Source: Woeseiaceae bacterium (GTDB lineage Bacteria; Pseudomonadota; Gammaproteobacteria; Steroidobacterales; Woeseiaceae). Taken from it: DNA of 32,558 nucleotides. Position numbers and translations under genes: made by a program. The notes beneath the pieces were generated by a model. The model was not told where the DNA came from and searched no databases. It saw nothing but the letters and a program-made list of their open reading frames with translations. Location of the stretch: positions 1 through 32,558 of the forward strand of contig JAHEFF010000038.1 in the NCBI GenBank assembly GCA_024640315.1, in the 5' to 3' direction. Below, piece by piece: positions 7,935 through 15,089 of this stretch; the stretch's first letter is position 1; each line of letters begins with the position of its first letter.

Positions 7935-9455
7935 CTAGTGGGTGTGCTTTGCAATAGCTTCTTTGCGTTTATCAGCATAGCTCGTTAATGCCTCTTCGAT
8001 AGCCGGGTCGATATCCGGTTTCTCGTATTCGGCAAGTAATTGTTTCCAGATCGCATTCGCTCTCTGTGCAGTATCAACGCTGCCGCTCTCCTGCCAGGCC
8101 TCGAAGTTCTGCCGGTTGGAAACAAGCGGTGTGTAGAAGGCGGTTTCGTATCTTTCCAGGGTATGGGCAGTGCCAAAGTGGTGGCCACCGGGCGGTACTT
8201 CGGCGATTGCGCTCAAAGCCAGCTCGTCATCGTTAACAACGATCGGCTTTAAGGTCTCGGCCATCATTTGCAGCATCTCGGCATCGACGATCAGTTTTTC
8301 GAACGATGCAGTTAGTCCGCCCTCCAGCCAGCCGCCTGCATGATTGACCAGGTTTGTGTGGCCCATTACAGCACCCCAAAGCGACATCTCACTCTCGTAG
8401 GCAGATTGTGCATCGACGCAATTGGACGTTGTCGTGTTGCTGGAGCGGAACGGAATGTTGAGTCGCCTTGAAATTTGAGCGCTGGCGATCGCCATCTTCG
8501 TATATTCAGGTGTGCCGAGCGCCGGTGAGCCACTTTGCATGTCAACGTTGGATGCGAACGCGCCGTACATGATTGGCGCGCCGGGCCGAACAATCTGCGC
8601 CAACGTGCCGACCGCAAGGATCTCGGCGGTTTGCTGGGCCAGCGTGCCAGCGAGTGTTGCCGGACTCATTGAGCCTGCGAGCGTAAAAGGCGTTATGCAA
8701 CAAACCTGCTTCGCAGCGGCAAGTTCAAGAACGGCTTCTGTCATCGGTATGTCAAGCTGCATCGGCGAGTTGGTATTGATAATGGCGAGAACGGCCGGTT
8801 CCTTCTCGAGCTCTTCGCGCGATACACCGAGCGCGATGCTCGTCATTTCCAGGCAATCGACCGTTCGGTAACGACCGAGCGCATAGGCTTGTGCATTCTT
8901 GTCGAGCAAAGTCAGCTGCGCGAGGTACAGGTCCAGGTGCCTGGACTCCGGGGGCAAATCCATCGGCTCGAAGCAACCGCCGCCTTCCTGGTGAATGATG
9001 TTCAGGCTTTGAATTACTCGCAGGTAGTCGCACATTTCCTCGTGGTTTCCGGGTCGTCTGCCTTTGTCGAGATCACTGACAAAAGCCGGGCCACCAACGG
9101 ATGAAAAGTTGATATGGTTTCCACCAAGCATCAGGTCATGGGCAGGATTGCGCGCCCGCAGGCTGAATTCCGCCGGCGCCTCTGCGATTTTTTCGGTCAC
9201 AAGGCCGCGGTCGAACCGGACCATTCTATCTTCGCCGCTGATGTCTGAACCGGCCTGGCCGAGCAAAGCACGACTTTGCTCTTCCAGAAACCGAAAGCCC
9301 TGTGTTTCGAGAATTGTCAGTGCTGCGTCGATGATTCTCTCGACATCCTCTTCAGCCAATACTTCTACGGGTGCCCACGGGTTCCGGACCTGCTGCCACG
9401 GCAACTGGCGTATAGCGCCAGCTGTTCTTTTGTTGCGATGTCCGCGCCTACTCAA
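7935..9455 (-). CDS. MttB-superfamily amine methyltransferase (non-pyrrolysine), copy 2
   Basis: This is a second MttB-superfamily methyltransferase, 506 aa with no amber codon. It has the GAPIMYGAFASNVDMQSG and TSNCVDAQSAYESEM segments that correspond to the GTPVLFGG and [13 protein letters not shown] regions of copy 1. Sequence divergence in these active-site regions is large, so the two copies probably act on different methylated amines or on successive methyl groups. The start is TTG at 9455, overlapping the TGA of the reductase gene (TTGA). No ATG lies nearby, and the basic N-terminus (SRRGHRNKR) precedes the conserved PWAPVEVL region. The reaction partner should be the corrinoid protein encoded by the first operon gene. 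Confidence 0.83.
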   Translation of the reverse strand: MSRRGHRNKRTAGAIRQLPWQQVRNPWAPVEVLAEEDVERIIDAALTILETQGFRFLEEQSRALLGQAGSDISGEDRMVRFDRGLVTEKIAEAPAEFSLRARNPAHDLMLGGNHINFSSVGGPAFVSDLDKGRRPGNHEEMCDYLRVIQSLNIIHQEGGGCFEPMDLPPESRHLDLYLAQLTLLDKNAQAYALGRYRTVDCLEMTSIALGVSREELEKEPAVLAIINTNSPMQLDIPMTEAVLELAAAKQVCCITPFTLAGSMSPATLAGTLAQQTAEILAVGTLAQIVRPGAPIMYGAFASNVDMQSGSPALGTPEYTKMAIASAQISRRLNIPFRSSNTTTSNCVDAQSAYESEMSLWGAVMGHTNLVNHAGGWLEGGLTASFEKLIVDAEMLQMMAETLKPIVVNDDELALSAIAEVPPGGHHFGTAHTLERYETAFYTPLVSNRQNFEAWQESGSVDTAQRANAIWKQLLAEYEKPDIDPAIEEALTSYADKRKEAIAKHTH

Positions 9456-10303
9456 AGCAGCGCTTCGATGGCGTCGTTTCGCCAGGCTTCCGTGCTTTCA
9501 ACCTGATTAAAGCAAAACAGGTGGTACCCGGCTATCTTCGCCTCCGGCATCGCCTGGTATTTGGCCAGCGCCAGTACAAGCTCATCGGGTTTGTACAAAG
9601 CCGATTTCATCAACTCCGCAGCAACTTTCGATTTCTTACGCAGGAAACGCAGCGAGTCACCAACTCCAATCCTGAATGATGCTTTGATCAGGCGATTGCG
9701 ATCGATTGCGCCGGGCAATCCGACCCACACGGGCAGTGTAATGCCGCGTGCACGAAGATCGATTAGCCAGGACCCGAGTGCATCCGCGTCAAAGCACATT
9801 TGCGTCACCATGTACTGGGCGTATTGCTGTTTCTTCTCGAGTTCTTCGAACAGGGTTTCGTCGGCTACATCGGGATGTCCCTCAGGGTGCGCGGCAACGC
9901 CGATTTCCTTTATATCGTGATCGAATTCGCTGATCGCCCGCAATAATCCGAGCGCTGTATGGAATTCACCAGCGGGCTTCGGTCGATCGCCACCCGGGAC
10001 AAAAATGCTTTCGATTCCAAGCCTCTTCAGGCGCGTCATGATTTCCCCCAAATGGCGGGCGTCACGTACATTCTTTGCAGCAATGTGGGGTGTAATGCGA
10101 AAGCCTTGAGTAACCAGCCTTTCGGTCAGATCGAGCGTCTCGTCGATGCCCTTCGTTGGCGAGCAAGTGACAGCGACGTGTGAATTGGGTTCGATAACCT
10201 TAAGCTTTTCCTCGATACCTGTTGCCGGGAAGACCTCCATATAAGCTTCGCGCAAATCATTGATCAGGACGTCGCGTTCTTTGTCGGTTCGCGCCGTGTT
10301 CAT
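9452..10303 (-). CDS. Methylenetetrahydrofolate reductase homologue (MetF family)
   Basis: This is a FAD-dependent MTHFR-type TIM barrel (283 aa). In this operon it probably oxidises methyl-THF, delivered by the corrinoid branch, to methylene-THF. Visible family motifs are FVPGGDRPKP (Asp106, matching the flavin-contact Asp of LRGD), IGVAAHPEGHPDV, and MVTQMCFD (Gln168, matching the folate-contact Gln of TQ-F-D). The first strand reads HVAVTCSPTKG, where canonical MetF has a SFEFFPP motif with the catalytic Glu. By position that Glu is Thr46 here. It overlaps the activator gene by ATGA at 10300-10303 and is preceded by an excellent ribosome binding site inside that gene. The clade appears distinct from biosynthetic MetF, so cofactor preference is uncertain. 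Confidence 0.82.
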   Translation of the reverse strand: MNTARTDKERDVLINDLREAYMEVFPATGIEEKLKVIEPNSHVAVTCSPTKGIDETLDLTERLVTQGFRITPHIAAKNVRDARHLGEIMTRLKRLGIESIFVPGGDRPKPAGEFHTALGLLRAISEFDHDIKEIGVAAHPEGHPDVADETLFEELEKKQQYAQYMVTQMCFDADALGSWLIDLRARGITLPVWVGLPGAIDRNRLIKASFRIGVGDSLRFLRKKSKVAAELMKSALYKPDELVLALAKYQAMPEAKIAGYHLFCFNQVESTEAWRNDAIEALL

Positions 10304-12300
10304 CTTCTTCTCCTTCTTCTGCCTTCCACAGGTTTCTTCGCCTGGCGCACTGGCAATTCGACGACTTTTCGCAGTTCAACGAACGGATCGGTGTCATGGG
10401 GAATGGCCATCGCCGATACAAAGTGATGCTGGAATCGCTGCTCGACGGCGGTCTCGATCTTTTCGACGCTCCTGGCCTGTTGCTCGATTAGCGTCCGGGA
10501 TTTTTTGTCCAGAAGCGCAATTCGCGCACCTGTCCCGGCCGCATTGCCTGCTGACGAAACCTGCCCGAGGACGCAATCAGGAATCATTCCGAGGACCATC
10601 GCGTACTTGACATCGATATGTGCGCCAAAAGCGCCGGCCAGGCGAATGCGGTCCACTTTGTCGACGCCCAGTTTCTCCATCAGTAAGCGCGCACCCGCAT
10701 AAAGTGCGGCTTTCGCGAGCTGAATGGCTCGCACATCGTTTTGCTGAATAGTGACGCCTGGCTCGCCATCGACCAGAACGTAAGAGAAGGTTCTGCCGTC
10801 AGCGATCAGTCTCTCAGACCGATTCGTAGCATCATTTGCGATCGTGCCGTCATAGTTGATGACGCCGGCCAGATACAGTTCGGCAACGACTTCGATGATG
10901 CCCGAGCCGCAAATACCGGTGACGCCCGAATCGGGCAGATTTTCCTCGAATGCCGGATCGTCCGACCACAGCTCGCAGCCGATGACCTGGTATCTCGGCT
11001 CCAGCGTAACCGGATCGATTCTCACGCGCTCGATGGCGCCGGGCGCAGCACGTTGCCCGCCACTGATTTGTGCACCTTCGAAAGCGGGGCCGGTCGGGCT
11101 GGACGCAGCGAGCAGGCGCTCGCGGTTACCGAGCAGGATCTCGGCATTGGTACCGACATCGACGATCAGCGAGATCTCGTCTCTTTCAAACGGCGCTTCG
11201 GCCAGCAGCACGCCTGCCGTATCCGCGCCCACATGACCTGCAATACAAGGCAACGCATACGCGTAGCCACCTTTGTTAATACGAATGCCAATGTCTCTTG
11301 CGGGAATACTCGTCGCCGAATCGCTCGTGAGCGCAAACGGCGCTGTGCCCAGCTCAACCGGATTTAGCCCCAGAACCAGGTGCAACATGATGGGGTTCCC
11401 GGCAATCGTCAGCTCGACCAACTCATCGATATCCAGGTCAGCGTTTGCCGCAACGTCCGCCAGCAGGTCGTTGATTGCGCTGCGTACGACATTGGTGAGT
11501 TCAGTTTCGCCGCCGGGGTTCATCATGATGTACGAAACACGGCTCATCAGGTCTTCGCCGAAGCGAATCTGCGGGTTCATGCATCCGGCACTGCCGATAA
11601 CCTCGCCGCTCGCCAGGTCGCACAGGTGCGCGGCGATGGTCGTCGAACCGACGTCGATCGCAACGCCATATAGTTTGTTCTTGAATCCGGGCCATGCGGC
11701 AATGATTTCTTTACCGTCCCGCACGGCGACCGTCACCTTCCAGTCACCACCACGCAGGGTCTTTTGCAGCGACTGGAGAGTGGGTAGTGCAATGCTCAGG
11801 TTCTCGAGTTGCCAGTCACGTTCGATCGCTTTCTTTAACCGCTCGAGATCGCCACTTGGGTCGTGCATGTCAGGCTCGTCGACTTCGACAAAATACGGAT
11901 GCGTGATTGGGTTAATCTTGATGTCGTGTGCTTCATGCGGTTTACGCACAACCTGCCTGTGAACCTGGCTTGACTCCGGAACATCGATGGCAATGTCGCC
12001 GCACAATTGTGCCTGGCAACTCAGTCTCCGGTCACTGGCAAGGCCACGTCGCGCGCGATGTCGCGTCTCTGCTTCGCCCGCAGGGGTCAGGTTCTCAACA
12101 CGCGATACGATGCCGTGCTTGGATAACTCACCTTCCGCCACTGTGACCTGGCAACGACCGCAAAGCGCTCGCCCCCCGCAAACGGAGTCGATGTCCACGC
12201 CGAGGCTGCGCGCGGCCTGCAGCACTGGCGTGCCTTGCGGAAAGCGCCCGCGTTTTCCCGACGGGGAAAATACGATTAACGGTTCGTTTGCCTGTCCCAT
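10300..12300 (-). CDS. ASKHA-domain 2Fe-2S corrinoid activation protein (RACo type)
   Basis: This type of protein uses ATP and an iron-sulfur cluster to reduce inactive Co(II) corrinoid back to Co(I). An N-terminal plant-type 2Fe-2S domain has C-x5-C-x2-C (VCGGRALCGRC, Cys41/47/50 from this start) and a later Cys in LSCQAQ. A linker follows, then an ASKHA ATPase with its nucleotide motifs: AIDVGSTTIAAH, IVDVGTNAEILLG, ICGSGIIEVVAEL and RLAGAFGAH. I start at ATG 12300, which leaves a four-base gap after the upstream gene and begins just before the ferredoxin domain (666 aa). An ATG at 12420 would overlap that gene by over 100 bases. The C-terminus ends in VEGRRRRRR. Confidence 0.85.
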   Translation of the reverse strand: MGQANEPLIVFSPSGKRGRFPQGTPVLQAARSLGVDIDSVCGGRALCGRCQVTVAEGELSKHGIVSRVENLTPAGEAETRHRARRGLASDRRLSCQAQLCGDIAIDVPESSQVHRQVVRKPHEAHDIKINPITHPYFVEVDEPDMHDPSGDLERLKKAIERDWQLENLSIALPTLQSLQKTLRGGDWKVTVAVRDGKEIIAAWPGFKNKLYGVAIDVGSTTIAAHLCDLASGEVIGSAGCMNPQIRFGEDLMSRVSYIMMNPGGETELTNVVRSAINDLLADVAANADLDIDELVELTIAGNPIMLHLVLGLNPVELGTAPFALTSDSATSIPARDIGIRINKGGYAYALPCIAGHVGADTAGVLLAEAPFERDEISLIVDVGTNAEILLGNRERLLAASSPTGPAFEGAQISGGQRAAPGAIERVRIDPVTLEPRYQVIGCELWSDDPAFEENLPDSGVTGICGSGIIEVVAELYLAGVINYDGTIANDATNRSERLIADGRTFSYVLVDGEPGVTIQQNDVRAIQLAKAALYAGARLLMEKLGVDKVDRIRLAGAFGAHIDVKYAMVLGMIPDCVLGQVSSAGNAAGTGARIALLDKKSRTLIEQQARSVEKIETAVEQRFQHHFVSAMAIPHDTDPFVELRKVVELPVRQAKKPVEGRRRRRR
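10304..10320 (-). promoter_or_regulatory. Ribosome binding site embedded in an Arg-codon run
   Basis: The minus strand reads AGAAGAAGGAGAAGAAG immediately before the reductase ATG. AGGAG (10314-10310) lies six bases upstream of the ATG at 10303, an ideal spacing. The same bases encode the six terminal arginines of the activator protein, all with AGA or AGG codons. The site therefore serves both coding and initiation. Confidence 0.75.
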
Positions 12301-12304
12301 CGGG

Positions 12305-13219
12305 TCAGGTTTGTGTTCTGCGTCTGCGACCGCTGCGCCGGCCGCGTACCGGTGCGGCGCCGACATTGCCGGCGTCCTGGTCGCGGTAGTTATGAATCCA
12401 GTCCGAGCACTCGAGGTCATGACCCATCACGACGTTTGCGCCACGAACCGCCTGCATTAAATCGCTGTGCAATGGATTGGTGATTGCGGAGGTCATGCCA
12501 CCGCCAATGGCCATGGCGATGAACGCAGAGTTAAGCCCGTTGCGATTTGGCAGGCCGAAGCTCAGGTTCGATGCACCACAGGTTGTGTTGACCTTCAATT
12601 CATCGCGGAGACGTTTGACGATATGCATGACCTGCTGACCGGCCGAGTTGATCGCGCCGATCGGCATCACCAGCGGATCGACAACGACATCGCTGGCCGG
12701 GATGCCGAAATCCATGGCGCGCTCGACGATTTTCTTCGCGACATCGAAACGTACATTGACATCCTCGGAGATGCCGGTGTCGTCGTTTGAAATGGCCACA
12801 ACCGCACAACCGTATTTCTTGACGAGCGGCAACACCCGCTCAAGACGCTCTTCCTCGCCAGTAACGGAGTTGAGCAGCGGCTTGCCCTCATACACTTCAA
12901 GGCCGGCTTCCAGTGCTTCAACAATGGAAGAGTCGATACAAAGCGGCACGTCGGAAATCGACTGAATCAAACGGATGCTTTCGGCCAGGATTGCAGGCTC
13001 GTCGGCCAATGGAATGCCGGCATTCACATCCAGTATCTGTGCGCCGGCTGCTACCTGGGCCAGCGCGTCTGATTGCACGCGGCTGTAATCGCCGTTCTTC
13101 ATTTCTTCGGCAAGCAGTTTGCGCCCGGTCGGATTGATCCGTTCGCCAATGACGACGAAAGGCTGGTCGAAGCCGATGATGACCTCTTTGCTTGCTGAGC
13201 TGATTACTGTGTTTGTCAT
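12305..13219 (-). CDS. Methyl-corrinoid:tetrahydrofolate methyltransferase (pterin-binding, MtgA type)
   Basis: This dihydropteroate synthase-like TIM barrel transfers the methyl group from the methylated corrinoid protein to THF (MtgA/MeTr family). Motifs in order: GERINPTGRK (pterin binding), ILDVNAGIP, LCIDSS, LLNSVTGEEER, VVAISNDDTG, VVDPLVMPIG and NTTCGASNLSFGLPNR, all at positions typical of MeTr. The core is about 280 residues. It is extended by a basic tail (VRGRRSGRRRRTQT) not expected from the barrel. The start codon directly abuts the stop of the preceding gene (TAA then ATG), so translation is likely coupled. It connects the corrinoid protein with the MTHFR homologue. Confidence 0.87.
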   Translation of the reverse strand: MTNTVISSASKEVIIGFDQPFVVIGERINPTGRKLLAEEMKNGDYSRVQSDALAQVAAGAQILDVNAGIPLADEPAILAESIRLIQSISDVPLCIDSSIVEALEAGLEVYEGKPLLNSVTGEEERLERVLPLVKKYGCAVVAISNDDTGISEDVNVRFDVAKKIVERAMDFGIPASDVVVDPLVMPIGAINSAGQQVMHIVKRLRDELKVNTTCGASNLSFGLPNRNGLNSAFIAMAIGGGMTSAITNPLHSDLMQAVRGANVVMGHDLECSDWIHNYRDQDAGNVGAAPVRGRRSGRRRRTQT

Positions 13220-13525
13220 TTACCTTACGTCTCCTGCAACGCCGCCTGCTTTTACGACAGACTCCAGGTATTCATCGTCGAACTCATTTTCGAGTTTGGC
13301 GACTCGTGATGCGACCAGTGCTTCCAGGTCGCCAGAGACCATTTCAGTTTCTCGTCGCCAATCTTCAAGGTAGGCGTCGCTGGATCCGCGGCCGGCTCGC
13401 ATCGCCGCTCGATCTATGGCTTTCGCGAATCGCGGCTCAAGTTCTTTCTTGGCGTTTATTCGCCCCTGTCGGCCGACTACCTGAGCCGGAATGTCTCGCC
13501 AGTAAATGGTGATCAGTTTCGCCAT
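13220..13525 (-). CDS. Small 'virulence factor' family protein (PF13769-like)
   Basis: A 101-residue soluble protein starts MAKLITIYWRDIPAQVVGRQGR, followed by a charged helical middle (KKELEPRFAKAIDRAAMRAG) and an acidic C-terminal helix. It resembles the small family annotated 'virulence factor' in Pfam, a name from an early annotation that says nothing about its chemistry. From memory, members occur beside MttB/DUF1638/corrinoid gene sets; here too it sits inside the operon, overlapping the DUF1638 gene by 13 bases and abutting the methyltransferase gene. It has no cysteine, membrane segment or nucleotide motif. An adaptor or assembly role in corrinoid methyl transfer is inference. Confidence 0.6.
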   Translation of the reverse strand: MAKLITIYWRDIPAQVVGRQGRINAKKELEPRFAKAIDRAAMRAGRGSSDAYLEDWRRETEMVSGDLEALVASRVAKLENEFDDEYLESVVKAGGVAGDVR

Positions 13526-14115
13526 TCGATGACCTGCTCTTTTAGAATTGAATCAAACGGGTCGAGCCCGGTGTTGTGTTCGATGTATTCGAGTCCAAGG
13601 TAATCTGCTTGCTCCCGCGCCAGCTCCGACAGTTTCTCGGAATGCGTCTGCACCAGGTAAACGACGCGTTTGTAATTGCCAAAATACAGGCTCTTCAGTT
13701 CCGGGTGACGGTCAAGCCCCAGGCCTTTCACGACCAGGCGATCGAAGTGTCGAACCAGGAAGTCCGTCAGGTAAAATGTTCCGGGTTCCTCTTCACTGAG
13801 CGTGTCAAATATCGATTCGCCGGCAAAAAACTGGTAGCAGTGCGCACCAGAGATTCTTTCGATGCCGTATTCGTCCAGCACGCGATCCAGAGAACCGTTA
13901 GTGCCACAATCGGCGTAGACCACGAAAATATTTTCGTACTTTTCCCTGTTTTTTTCGATCGCATCTGCCACGGCGCCAGCAATCTTGTTTGGTGTGTGGT
14001 GCAGGTCAGCCGGCAGGCACAGTATGCGGATATGCTCCCACGCATTGCGTCGTCGCAGTTCCACGAGTTCCCTGGCGAGGGCGCCGCAGGCAATTAGCAG
14101 AGCGCCATCCGCCAT
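13513..14115 (-). CDS. DUF1638 protein, corrinoid-operon associated
   Basis: A 200-residue cytosolic protein with the conserved pieces of DUF1638: LLIACGALARELVEL, LPADLHHTPNKIAGAV, FVVYADCGTNGSLDRVL, GAHCYQFFAG and GTFYLTDFLVRHFDRLVVKGLGLDRHPEL. Conserved Cys and His residues (Cys10, Cys33, His39-His40, Cys70, His92-Cys93) could form a metal or cobalamin-handling site; this is inference. Family function is not established to my knowledge. The ATG at 14115 follows TAGGAG, which includes the TAG stop of the corrinoid protein gene, so the two are probably translationally coupled. Confidence 0.78.
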   Translation of the reverse strand: MADGALLIACGALARELVELRRRNAWEHIRILCLPADLHHTPNKIAGAVADAIEKNREKYENIFVVYADCGTNGSLDRVLDEYGIERISGAHCYQFFAGESIFDTLSEEEPGTFYLTDFLVRHFDRLVVKGLGLDRHPELKSLYFGNYKRVVYLVQTHSEKLSELAREQADYLGLEYIEHNTGLDPFDSILKEQVIEWRN

Positions 14116-14124
14116 CTCGTTCTC

Positions 14125-14820
14125 CTACGATGCGCGCCGCTGTTTGATCAGGTTTTTCGCAACCTCGACCGCTGTCGCTGCATCCCGGCAATAGGCATCG
14201 GCACCGATTACGGAACCGAACTCTTCATTCAGGGGCGCACCGCCAACGAGAACGATGAAATCGTCGCGAATTCCTTTCTCCTTCATCGTGTCGATGACAA
14301 CCTTCATATAGGGCATTGTCGTAGTCAGCAGTGCCGACATGCCAAGGATGTCAGGTTTCTCCTTGTTGAGCGCTTCAATATAGGCATCGGCGTCCGTGTT
14401 GATGCCGAGATCGATCACCTCGAAACCGGCGCCTTCCATCATCATGCCGACCAGGTTCTTGCCGATATCATGAATATCGCCCTTAACGGTGCCTATGACC
14501 ATTTTGCCGACGGGTTCCGCGCCGGTTTCGGCCAGCAACGGCCGCAGAATGGCCATGCCTGACTTCATCGCGTTTGCAGCGAGCAGAACTTCTGGCACAA
14601 ACAGGATGCCGTCGCGAAAATCGATGCCGACGATATTCATCCCGCCGACCAACGCCTCGTCGAGAACCCGCTTCGGATCCCAGCCTCGTCCCAGCAATAT
14701 CTCCGTACCTTCCCTGATCTCGTCGGCGAGACCGTCATAAAGATCGTCAAACATCTGCTCGACCAGTTCGTCGTCAGGCAGATCCGCAAGAACGATGTCG
14801 TTTTCTTCTTGGTCAGACAT
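14125..14820 (-). CDS. Methylamine-type corrinoid protein (MtgC/MttC family)
   Basis: This is the methyl-carrying B12 protein. An N-terminal helical cap (residues about 15-100; MFDDLYDGLADEIREGTEILLGRGWDP, VPEVLLAANAMKSGM) precedes a Rossmann-like B12 domain. The D-x-H-x-x-G motif is GDIHDIGKNLV, with His117 as lower axial ligand, followed by S-x-L (Ser162-Leu164) and the GG motif (193-194, VLVGGAPL). Length (231 aa) is typical. It is the first gene of the eight-gene operon, with GAAGAGGA a few bases before its ATG. Its partners should be the two MttB-family enzymes, the pterin methyltransferase and the RACo-type activator. Confidence 0.9.
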   Translation of the reverse strand: MSDQEENDIVLADLPDDELVEQMFDDLYDGLADEIREGTEILLGRGWDPKRVLDEALVGGMNIVGIDFRDGILFVPEVLLAANAMKSGMAILRPLLAETGAEPVGKMVIGTVKGDIHDIGKNLVGMMMEGAGFEVIDLGINTDADAYIEALNKEKPDILGMSALLTTTMPYMKVVIDTMKEKGIRDDFIVLVGGAPLNEEFGSVIGADAYCRDAATAVEVAKNLIKQRRAS

Positions 14821-14950
14821 TTTCTATCCTCTTCCGGGCAGGCCTTGGTCTCTCAATCCGGATCCGTTGAGCCTGGTTGTCAGCAGTGGGGCAAATCAAA
14901 TACGGGCTATGCGCTTGATTAGCCGGGAATTCTAGCGAACACGAGTCTTA

Positions 14951-14970
14951 TGGAACCAGAGGGAGTTCCA
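14951..14970. promoter_or_regulatory. Imperfect palindrome upstream of the corrinoid operon
   Basis: The half-sites TGGAAC and GTTCCA flank an 8-bp spacer, about 130 bases upstream of the corrinoid-protein ATG. The geometry fits a dimeric regulator site or a small leader hairpin. No clear -35/-10 pair can be fixed next to it, so the role is a guess. Confidence 0.3.
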
Positions 14971-15030
14971 CAATGTGACCTCAATACTCAGGATGTGAAA
15001 CTCCGGCTCTCTCCGCGGGAAAACAAAACA

Positions 15031-15055
15031 GGGGTCAGAGCCCGGCCCTGACCCC
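15031..15055 (-). terminator. Probable rho-independent terminator of the NHL gene
   Basis: Inverted repeat GGGGTCAG/CTGACCCC, extendable inward by a wobble pair and one G-C pair to about 10 pairs with a 5-base loop. On the minus strand it is followed at once by TGTTTTGTTTT, the T-rich tract expected of intrinsic termination. It separates the NHL gene from the corrinoid operon. The GGGGTCAGAGCC core also resembles dispersed repeats, so it may be a repeat used as a terminator. Confidence 0.6.
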
Positions 15056-15062
15056 CGATCAT

Positions 15063-15088
15063 TGCGGTTCGCGCAACGGCGAACCGCA
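15063..15088. repeat. Perfect 10-bp inverted repeat next to the NHL gene stop
   Basis: TGCGGTTCGC and GCGAACCGCA form a perfect 10-bp stem around a 6-base loop, one base past the TAA of the NHL gene. With the hairpin at 15031-15055 it makes a tandem pair. It may protect the 3' end or be a REP-like element. It has no T-run of its own. Confidence 0.5.
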
Positions 15089-15089
15089 T

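Noticed and set aside
6396..9455. Pyrrolysine use in the MttB-family genes
   Set aside because: Both genes are full length without an in-frame amber codon, and no pyl genes are present.
13220..13525. Virulence role of the PF13769-like protein
   Set aside because: The name is historical; the gene lies within a metabolic operon and no virulence feature is present.
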